NCBI RefSeq assembly: GCF_000002235.5
Contig: NW_022145601.1
Span: 3,345,563-3,409,562, forward strand
DNA from: Strongylocentrotus purpuratus
Lineage: Eukaryota; Echinodermata; Echinoidea; Camarodonta; Strongylocentrotidae
Direction: 5' to 3'
Length of the DNA: 64,000 nucleotides
Positions within the stretch are counted from its first letter, which is position 1, and each line of letters begins with the position of its first letter. The notes beneath the pieces were generated by a model. It was not told where the DNA came from and ran no database searches. It saw only the letters and a program-made list of their open reading frames with translations. This document shows, in pieces, positions 35,489-47,400 of the stretch. The translations under genes and the position numbers were made by a program.

Positions 35489-38400
35489 GTGAGTATTTCT
35501 GTATAACATACTACATGGGATTACATATAAGATGCTTGCATCGATATAATGATGTAATGAACTTGACATGTAATCAAATGAACCCCTCAAGAAAGTTTGG
35601 AAACTCAAGTTTGATTGATTATATCTCTTTTTAATGGCATACTCATTGCTATGTTGAGTATTATAAAAAAAGTGCATTAATGCATTCCTCTTTAAAATTA
35701 TATTCCATTTTTTAATGAATTTTCAGTCATGGAACCGCATCAAAATAAGGGGCAAGGTCGAAAGTGAAAAGTTGCAATGTGCATGGCTCTTGTTTGATTG
35801 TGCATTCTTATTTCTTAGAAGAGTGTAGGACTGCTGTGTAGTGTGCTACATTATTAAACATACCAGTGCATTTTGCAACTTTTCACTTTTGACCCTGCCC
35901 CTTAATCTGATTTCTTGCTCGTGCCATGGCTGCAAAATCATAACAAATCTGGTATCATTTCAAAGAGAAATGAACATAGCTTCTAATGATACCTAACTTA
36001 GCAATGATCAACCCATGACAACAAAAATATAATAAATCAAACTTGAGTTTCAAAACCTTTTTGAGGGGTTTATTTAGGGGGTGCTATAGAATCAAGATTA
36101 AGCCATAATGCTTTATACACAATCATAAAAACGAAGTGAGGAAAAAATACACAGACGCTAAAATAATTACATGTAAATCATATTTTTAGGGAAAGATAAT
36201 CTCTTGAGGAAAGCAAGACAAGTACAATGTATAAATTATTATAAATTATTATTATTATTATTATTATTAAGTACACTGTACATACAGACATGCTATCGTC
36301 ATCTTATTGTATCCGATATATGGGTTTGTATGATTTGATTGACCCACTGAATACTTACTACTCTCATTGACATACATGTAGAGCTATTTTTAACAGAGAG
36401 GACACCCATTTTGTAGTACATAATATATTGAGATGTTCCAGGATTATACCAAGATATTGTAAAATATGATAATTATATGAAATATGATTGTAAATCTTCA
36501 ACAGTGTCGGTACGATTGTCCAGCTGATGTAATACAGAACCATAATTGCACAACAGAAAAAGATGTTCATGATCCTATAGAAGGGAAATGCTGCCCTGCC
36601 TTCTTCAAGACAGAGAACAATAGGTATGATAATGATACTGTTACAAGTCAAAACTTTCTCATACCAATTCCATTTTGCCTCAAACTTTATACAGTATCTT
36701 AAAGTAGATATTCATTGATTTTAAAAACTAACTTTATTTTCATTATTGCAAAGTTGAAACTTTGATTCGACAAGGTAATCAAAATTCAATGCTTGGAAAC
36801 ATTCGAAGTAGTAATTATTATAAATTACAAAACGCTTAAATACAGCCCCGGCATAGCACCTGAAGAGCTCTCCTAACGCTGCTGAGATGTGTGAGATCAC
36901 AGTATGGACATGATTTGCACAAGAAGACGATGTCCCATGACATCTCACATTTCCAGTGCCTGTGTTTTCATCTTCTGTTGAGTTCTTTCTATTACTTCAC
37001 TACCGTCAGGCTAAATGTATAATCTATTGCCTCATTTTGATGACAAATGCAGCGATACAAAAATTAAGGAATCTGTCGCTTATAAACAAAATAAGACGCC
37101 ATTGTATATTCAGCTGCACCCACCGCGGTATGTTCGGCGGTTCAAGAGGGAACAAATGCCGTCCTTAGTACCATTCCGGGGAGTTTTCTATTTGAAAGTC
37201 TGGTTTCTTTGATTGTTAATTAATCACTATCCTGTGTATTTACAAGCAAAAGATTTTAGTTATCAGAATCGGGTCATATTATATCCCCTTTTGTATGGTT
37301 TGACATGCCATTACATTTATATACACTAAACTCATTATAATTTGACAAATAATAGCTTTGCAAATATGTTCATTCTTTATGGGATGTCGTCTGCTTGGGC
37401 AGTACTGGTCCATATAGTGACGTCATTAAAGCATCGTTATTTTTCCGGCGAATCTCTCGTATATCCCAGCTGCTATGGAGGTGGTTGTATTTTTATTTTT
37501 ATAAATCACCCGATATGAAGTTGACCTAAAACTTGTACGATGGCCATATGTTAGCTTACCAGTTTCTAGTGATACATTAGTTGACATATTTGTGATTTTC
37601 TTTGAATTTCACCTTTAACCCTGTCATTGCACACAGCCCTGCCAAATTTCACGCTCCAATGGTCATGCTTGATATAAATAGCGCCCTCTAAAGTTCTGAA
37701 AATGGCTATCTTTCTGTGGCAGTAGATCCATCGTGGCTGGCCCAAACCATACCCTTTTTGGGGGATTTAAATACTGTACTTCAAGATGAGCCCTTTCTAG
37801 CAAATGAAAAAGATATATACCCTACCACTGACCGAGTTTGCGAAAAGTACTCTCCAAAATCATACTTTTACAAAATCGCAAATTTTATACCCAGGTCAAT
37901 GAAACTTAGTATGGAAGATTAATCTATATCGGTGTTAAAACCATTGTCATAATTAAATGAGGCTGAAAATGGGTAATTTTGTAAAGCCATTGGGTGGTAT
38001 TCTCGAAAGTGGACTTAGGCTTGTATATTTAACTGGTTCAAGCACAAGATTAATCTATATCAGTGTTAAAATTGTTGTCATAGAGCTAATGAAGGCTGAA
38101 AATTGGTAATTTTGCAAAGCCATTGTGTTGCACAAAGCAATCATATTGATTGTTTTGTGCAAAAATGCACATGTGGCAAACAGAATTGGACATAAGTTTC
38201 TTTCACGTGGTTCAAGCGCATAGTGACATGCATTACTGGTATGCCTATGTGTTATATATAAAAAAATGTTGTTGTTGTTCTTATTATTCCATATTTTACT
38301 TTATCTTCATTCTACAAACCTCTCAGATGCCAAAAATGCAGCGATCGTATGTTCATGCCTGATGTGAGCAACTGCTGTGAGTGCATACTGTGCGCAGAAT

Positions 38401-41400
38401 GTGATGATATAAAGAATAACACAATAGTGACCCGTTGCAGCCATACCAGCAATACGGTCTGTACAATACAGGATGATCCGCCATCCCATGCTCCTACTGA
38501 GTGCCCATGGATAGAGTCTACTTCTACCCCTACTACACAGGTTCTGACTACACATGGTCCAACTACAGCTACTGAAGAAGTCACAGTTGACACCCGAAGT
38601 AGGTCTATTTGTTATTCTTTGAAATTCTCACTGTATGTGAACAGTCGTTCCCCCCCCCCCCCTAACAAAAACAAATTTGATCTTTGAAACGCGATCTATA
38701 TTGCCCTAATTGTTATGTGTGAACAGGCCTATTGCCCAATACAGAGTGTAATTGACAAGCCATACATTATTCATGTTTGTGAGTTCATTAGTGAATATGC
38801 AATCCAAGTTGAGTCACAATGGGATAATGAACGAGACTTGTCAAGTTCATTATGGATCAGGTAGCTTGGTGAAATGCAGTGGATATCTGAATGTATGTAT
38901 TATACAGTTATTGACTGGCAGGGGGTGTAATATAATATTATTTGGACCGCTGAAGGGGGTTATATTTCCCAAGTGGTTGCGCTGAGGGAAAATATGGTCA
39001 CGAGGGAAAAACTCCCTTCAGGCCGAAAGAATGATATATACCCCCTGCCAGTCAATAACTGTTATATTAGATAGCCTTGGTTTGATATATTTTGTTTGTT
39101 TGTTTGGGGGGGGGGGGGGGGGGGGGTCCATATTTTGTTTTGCCCCAAAATGTTTTTTTTTTTTCTCGGACAATCAAAATTTTAGAAAAAGAAGTGCAAA
39201 AGAAAATTTTAGGTAAAATAATATATTGAGATATTTCAAGAAAAAAAAATTTGGGGAAAAATTATTTGAATTTCAAGGTAGAAAAAAAAAATGTAGAAAA
39301 AATAATTTCAAGGGGAAAAAAATTCATGAAAAAAAATATTGAAAAAAAAGATGATCAGTAATGGTGTAATGTGTGTAATTGTTGACATACAGTCCTCATG
39401 AGGGCGACATGCATTGATTAGAACTAATTCATTCACCAGCTGGACACCGAAAAGTGACCGGCCAGGAAAATATAACAATTTGGATCCTCGTAATTGATAT
39501 ATCGTGACGAGCTCTGGACCAATCACATCTCGGTATGGTTCCATGACACATGCTCCGCCGACGATTGCTCCGCCGACATTTACTCCGCAAAACGCGACAA
39601 TTGCTCCGCGACATTTACTCCGCGACATTTGCTCCGACGTCAAATGCTCCGCCGACAGGTGCTCCGCCGACAGTTGCTCCGCCGACAGTTGCTCCGCCGA
39701 CAATTGCTCCGCCGACAGATGCTCCGCCGACAATTGCTCCTCCGACAATTGCTCCGCCGACAATTGCTCCGCCGTCAATTGCTCCGCAAAACGCGACAAT
39801 TGCTCCGCCGACATTTGCTCCGCCGACAATTGCTCCGCCTGAAGCGACAATTGCTCCGGTGACATATGCTCCGCCGACAATTGCTCCGTCGACAATTGCT
39901 CCGCCGACAATTGCTCCGCCTGAAGCGACAATTGCTCCGGTGACATTTGCTCCGCCGACAATTGCTCCGACGACATTTGCTCCGCATGAAGCGACACTTG
40001 CTCCGGTGACATTTGCTCCGACGACATTTGCTCCGCCCAAAAAGTGTCCCATTAAATACAAATGCTACTAGTACTACGACAAATGCTTCGCTGACAATAT
40101 TTTTTTTTCACGGGTTGTTTTTGTTTCTTTCTTTTTTTCTTCATTTTTTGAATGCATTTCATGACATTATGTAAATGAAATGAAATGAATGAATGTTGAT
40201 AATGTGGGAGGAAAAAGCAGTTGCCTAAAAGTCATTTCGAATATACTGAAATAACTTTCCATCTATCACTGTACGTCCCACATAATGTACACTAAACACT
40301 CATTACATGTCATGGGAAGTTTTTTTTTTTAAAGTAGAGCAGCAAGCCACATTCCCCAATACGCGCATACCTCCTAGTTAATTTCAAACAGCTCATCAAT
40401 ATGTAAGACCTGAAATTACCTCAATGAAAGAAGACTAATAACATGAGAGGAAAGAAAAGAGCAAAAAAGACAACCGTTTTTTGCTATTCCCCATAATGTT
40501 TGATTTAAAAAAATAAAAAATAAAATTATAGCTCCTTACGCAAGTTCTCCGGCGAAAGATAATTACTCCGCTCAAAATCTGTTTCATGTATAACTCATTA
40601 GCTGATCCAAAGCTCAAGGCTATCTCTCTCTCTCTCTCTCTTTCTCTCTCTCCCATGCTCCTCGATCCTTTTCCTGTTTACACCGTTTTCTTGTCTTCTT
40701 TGCTCTTTTCTTTCCTCTCATGCTATTAGTCTTCTTTCATTTCCATCACTTCTTCTCTGCTCCCCCTCTCGAGTTCTATTTCTCTCGTGAAATTGAAACG
40801 TAAAATAATACAATCATGTAGTACATTCTTGTTTAGAATAATATTTTCAATAATATCCAGTCCATTTTCTAAAGGTTTCTTTCCTTTAGTTAAGTGTATG
40901 TAGCTTTAATATATATATATGTCAGTGTGCAAAACACTCCGTTTCATTCGAGTACTTTGTTTTCACTAAATAATTTAAGGGACTCACGAAGCCACCGGAA
41001 GAAGAGCAATTGGCTTATCATGAAGAACTAACATCAAACTGCAACAAAATGATTTGTATAAATGTGAATAAGCAGAAAGGCTGCCATCTCATTTTCCCGT
41101 CTGAATGGGTTCTCTTCCTTACGTATATAAGTGCCCTTATTTTCTAAACTTTTTATTAATATTTGTGTGTTTATTAAATTTTCAATCATATAAAAATTAC
41201 ATATTTACAAGTCATTGGTAATAATAAGACAAACAAAAAAACCAATATGTATAAGAACAACTAACAATAATGAAAGGACAAGAAAGTTATAAAAAAAAAA
41301 CATTATAGTAAAAAAAAATACACTGTACACATATAAATCATAGTTTGAACTCCAGTGCATAAAGGGGAGTGAGGGGGCACAGGAATAAAAGTTAAATCAA

Positions 41401-44400
41401 CATGAGTATCATAAGTCAAATCGCCATTTCTTAAAATGCGAAACAAGCTTGTTCCTTTTTTTCGCTGAGAAATATTCAATATCTTTTTGTTTCTTTATAA
41501 AACTCTTAAAAAGATCAACACTTGGTAAATCCCCCTTACTTATTTTCTAAACTTCCATGATGACCTATTACATTGTATAATGCTTTACCTAGTAAGATGC
41601 ATTGATCGAGGTAATTTCAGGTATTACATATTGATGAGCTATTTGAAATTAACTAGGAGGTATGCGCGTATTGGGGAATGTGGCTTGCTGCTCTACTTTT
41701 TTTTAAAAACTTCCCACGACATGTAATGAGTGTTTAGTATACATTATATGGGACGTACAGTGATAGATGGAAAGTTATTTCAGTATATTCGAAATGACTT
41801 TTAGGTAACTCCTTTTTAATCCCACTTCATCAACATTCATTCATTTCATTTCATCTACATTATTTCAAGAAATGCATTCAGAAAATGAAGAAGAAAAAAA
41901 GAAACGAAAAAAATAGGTGTAAAGAAAATATTGTCGGCGAAGCATTTGTCGTAGTACTAGTAGCATTTGTAGTTTATGGGACACTTTTTGGGCGGAGCAA
42001 ATGTCGTCGGAGCAAATGTCGGCGGAGCAATTGTCGCTTCAGGCGGAGCAATTGTCGGCGGAGCAATTGTCGGCGGAGCAAATGTCGGTGGAGCAAATGT
42101 CGGCGGAGCAAATGTCGGCGGAGCAATTGTCGCTTCAGGCGGAGCAATTGTCGGCGGAGCAATTGTCGGCGGAGCAAATGTCGGCGGAGCAAGTGTCGCT
42201 TCAGGCGGAGCAAATGTCGGCGGAGCAAATGTCGGCGGAGCAATTGTCGCGTTTTGCGGAGCAATTGACGGCGGAGCAATTGTCGGCGGAGCAATTGTCG
42301 GCGGAGCAATTGTCGGCGGAGCATCTGTCGGCGGAGCAATTGTCGGCGGAGCAACTGTCGGCGGAGCAACTGTCGGCGGAGCAACTGTCGGCGGAGCATT
42401 TGACGTCGGAGCAAATGTCGCGGAGCAAATGTCGCGGAGCAATTGTCGCGTTTTGCGGAGTAAATGTCGGCGGAGCAATCGTCGGCGGAGCATGTGTCGG
42501 GTTACCCTCGGTATCTGTCTAAGCTTTCTAATATATGATATTAGGCCTTATCAAGAAAATATTTGTATTTAATGTTATATTTTCTCTTAAAATTTCTGTT
42601 CATTATCAATTTGAACTGAAATACTTCATATAATTCTAAGTAAATCAAATATGTAAACTTTGTTTGTGTCAGTCTTTTGATTGGATTACAGTGCTGTGAA
42701 TATTATCAATGAACTGAAATAAATTCAATTCAAATATTGTGTGCATAAAAATGTGACTCAAAAGAAAAGATCATTTTGTACATAATTTATTACATTTCCC
42801 ATGCCAGGTGATCCACAGGGGAGTAAATCTGAGAGGATATATGAAGGTGGTTTCTATACTTTTATGGTCTTATTCATTCTCTTGGGTGGCTTTGTTGTAC
42901 TGATCTGCTGTTGCCTCTGCTATGCATACCCCTCAGGTAGGATTGTAAAGTGATTATGTTGTTTATTGCATGCTTAAAAGGAAAGTCCACCTTGATATTA
43001 CCAGATACATGTCACTCAATTATACACAACACGATGCACCCATATGCGCTAGCATAGAAAATCGCTCGCATGGAATGCAAAGTCTGATTTGAATTCTGTT
43101 TCTTGTTTTAATGTTATTCTTTATTCTCTCTGTATTTATTCACTGGTCCTTATAAAGAGAAGGTTGAGTTCTTTGAAGAGGTGGAAAATAATTTGTGAGC
43201 ATTATCATTGTTATTATGCAAGTGTGGAAGAACATCAGATAAGAAATGTTTTCCGAAAAGCTGCTCTTCAAATGCCTTAATATCCTAAATATGGCATGTA
43301 ACATCATACAAATCAGGACAGATATTTATGCCACATGTTTGTGTAGTCCCATATACATCTTTCTGTGTGCAGTGCGTGTAACTTTACCAAGCCTGGGCCA
43401 AATTTCTTATCATTTCAATGATTCCAGAACCTTGCAGTACACACCAATACTTATTATGCTAGATAATCAACCTTTTCTGATCGATTCCACAACGTTTCTT
43501 TCACAAGAGGACTATATTACAGTGATAAATGCAAAAATTCATTACTTTCTTATTAGTTATCCGATTTTGCTCAAACTTTTTTTGATTTGTTTGTCTGATT
43601 TTTCTGCTTCTATTGAAAGTAAGTTATTTTTGGAGTGGACTTGTACTTTAATGCAGACATTCATCTTTAGATATTTAATATTACAGTGATAAATGCAAGT
43701 CATGGTATATATATATAACTGCACTTGAGTAAAAAAAAGTACTTTGTTTGATTTCTTTTTGTGTAACAATGTGAATGCTCTTGTATTTTTCACTTAACTG
43801 CACATGACCTTTGTACCGTTTGCGTTATTATCATCACAGATGGTGTAGATCACAGTAGTGTAGTGGTAGTCGTGTGCCCCCCCCCCCCTTAAAAAAAAAG
43901 AACAGTAAAGAGAACAAGTGGGGAGGACTAGAAAAGAAGATGACAGGACCCCTCACTCACACACTACCCTTAACCATGTTCCCCCTCCTCTCCCCTTCTC
44001 TCCCCTCCTCTCCCCCATCCCCTCCTTCCCATGTTTTCAAGGATAGAGGTGTTGTAATTCAATGACTTGAAAAACAAAGGTCATGGATTTGATTCGCCAA
44101 CACAGCACTTATGTCAATTGTCAAGGCATTTAAATCTACATTTGCCACTCCATACCAAGGAGAGAAAAGGGGACCTGGTAGGATGATGTAAGCCTTTGTG
44201 TTAGTAATTGCCATATGCCCTCACATTTGCCATATAATATTGATACTCCCAAGGGAGTAAAGATGGTGCATATTGTGCATTAATGAATCTAATGACAGAG
44301 TGATAATAACAAAATTTAAAAAAAAGGGTTTTCGTATTAAGCGCTATATAAATCCAGATTATTATTACTTATTTTTGAGTTAGATTATTATTGTTGTATG

Positions 44401-47400
44401 TTGGAAGCTTGTCAAATAAAAACCTGGTTCTTTGATTAAATTACATTTAGCTACATTCATATGAAAACCTATAATGTGTCAATATGGTTCTGCATTTATG
44501 AATCTTATGAATACATGTTTTTGATAAAGATGCAGTTATGTTTTCATCATTTATATTTAGATCAACCTGACGGAAGAGATAAAACCTGGAAAGAAGTTGC
44601 AAGTATCGTAGCAGGTAAGTTGTCTTAAAGCCCAAGTCCACTCCAAAAAATAAGTTACTTTCAATAGAAACAGAAAAATCAGACTAACCAATCAAAAAAA
44701 GTTTGAGCAAAATCGGATAACTAATAAGAAAGTTATGAATTTTTAATGACATGAAAAACTTTTCTCCTTAAAGCCCAAGTCCACTCCAAAAATAACTTAC
44801 TTTCAATAGAACCAGAGAAATCAGACAAACCAATAAAAAAAAGTTTGAGCAAAATCGGATAACTAATAAGAAAGTTATGAATTTTTAATGACATGAAAAA
44901 CTTTGAAAATCACTACACAAATTGGCAACTCACTCATGAGTCTATGACGTATGGTCCTCACTATCCACTTATTTTTTTCTTTATATTGATAATATAAATT
45001 TCCTATTTTCACCCTAAAAATCTTATTTCTTCACACCAGTATCCAAGTTAGATTTTTAGTAATATGTTTTTGTATGGATGCACAAATAAAGAGTAATTTT
45101 TGTCTAGTTAAATCATGAAAAATTGAATTTTGATAAACTATTTATATAAAAATCAATAATTATGAATATACAATATTCAGAAAATAGTATCAATTTTTTC
45201 AAAATTCATAAAAGTTTTTGGGAAATGTCATGCACGCAATATGATACAAATCATATAACCTGGGCAAAGGCATGGGGAAATCTAGTTTTGGGGGATAAAA
45301 AGGTAAATTAATGGGATTAAACTATATAAAGCAATTGATAAGTTGTGAGGACATGACGTCACAAACTGATAACCATCTTGGCAATTTGTGTTGTGAATCT
45401 CATTGTTTCATAGTTTTACATACTTTTTCAAAAATTCATAACTTTCTTATTAGTTATTCGATTTTGCTCAAACTTTTTTTGATTGGTTTGTCTGATTTTT
45501 TTGCTTTTATTGAAAGTAAATTATTTTTCGAGTGGACTTGTCCTTTAAGAATCTTATTTCTTCACACCATGAGCATCCAAGTTAGATTGATAGTAATATG
45601 TTTTTGTGTGGATGCACCAATATAGAGTAATTTTTTTCTAGTTAAATCATGAAAAATGTGAATTTTGATAAACAATTTATATAAAAATCAATAATTATGA
45701 ATATACAACATTCAGAAAATAGTATGAATTCTTCAAAGTTCATAAAAGATTTTGTGAATTGTCATGCACGCAATATGATACAAATCATATAACCTGGGCA
45801 AAGGCATGGGGAAATCAAGTTTTGGGAAATTAAAAGGGAAATTAATGGGATTAAACTATATAAAGCAATTAATAAATAGTGAGGACATGACGTCACAAAC
45901 TGATAACCATCTTGGCAATTTGTGATGTGATTCTCATTGTTCCATAGTTTTACATACTTTTTCAAAACTTCATAACTCTCTTATTAGTTCTCCGATTTTG
46001 CTCAAACTTTTTTTGATAGGTTTGTCTGATTTTTCTGCTTTTATTGAAAGTAAGTTATTTTTCGAGTGGACTTGTCCTTTAACAACTGTGAACACCCAAC
46101 TGCCTGAAAGCAATAAGGAATGGAATGGCACAAAGTGTGACCAAATCCACTGTCATACAGTAGACTAACTTCTCATTTCTATTTGCGCCGTTGGAAGCAT
46201 ATTGAAGTAACATTTCAGAAGATAAGAACATGGTTTATGCACTTGTCATTTGTAAGACGCACCTCTTGACCCCCGGGAATGGTGCGTCATTGTACCGATG
46301 TGAGTCGTACATTTTGATACCATGACGCACCTTCCGTCACAGAAAGTGACACACCATTACATTCCATCGACGCACATTTGAGTCAAACATATGACACACA
46401 TGAAAATGACTAGCCAATGACGCACATTTGAGAAACACTTCTGCTTGGAGAAAGTGACGGTCCCATTGACACACCAAATGACGCAACGTGGTAAAGTGAC
46501 TTACTATGACGCACATAAGAGTCAGTATTGTGACGGACATTTTGCGGCCATGACGGTACTGTGCGTCGCGATTTTGGGGAACATGACGCAACCATGAGGT
46601 CATGGAGGAACAGCAAGAGAAGGAGAAGAGGAAGGGGAACATCATCATACAAGATATGACCGAGTACAGATCCGATGACCCAAGTGAAAGGTTATATCAT
46701 GATAATGCTAACGTTCGAGCAGTACTGGAATACCTAGAGGTGACCTATGAAGTTAAGCGACTATGACGCTTAGGACAGAGGTCATCAGATGCAGATGCAG
46801 ATCAGGATAAACCTAGACCACGCCCCCTTCTGGTAGAATTTCATAGCATTCAATCCACCACTGATGCAAAGAAGAAAGCCAGAAATCTTCGCAAAGGTCC
46901 TGGAGACTTCAAAAATCTGTACATTCAAGCAGACATGACGAAGAAGGAAAGAGCAAAAGGCGTGAGCTAGTTGAAGAGTTAAGAAGAAGACAAAGTAATG
47001 GAGAGAAAAATTGGTTCATCCGTGACGACAGATTAGTCAAATGGAGAGACAACATGCCAAGCTCTACAAAAGATAACTCTCCGGGAGGCTCACAGCCCTT
47101 TCGGAACAAGTAGTCAGGAAAGGTCTTGCTTACAAAATGTACATAGCAAAACCCATGCAAAAGAAAACTTTCACAAGGAGATTAACCAAAGCAGGAGAAT
47201 CGATGATCTGTCTTTTATTTATAGCAATGTGGATTCTCTTCTTAATAAGAGAATTGAGTTAGAAGCAAGACTGAGTGTTGCGAATCCTGATGTTTTAGCA
47301 CTGTGTGAAATATATCCAAAACATTGTCTTCTTCCAGTTGATGAAGCTGAACTTCAGTTGAAAGGATATGACCTATATCTACCATCCAAAAGTCATAGAG

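Noticed and set aside
39550..42490. Possible CRISPR-like or antifreeze/mucin-type repeat gene
   Set aside because: The repeats are tandem without spacers, lie in transposon arms with target duplications, and lack any splice or start context.
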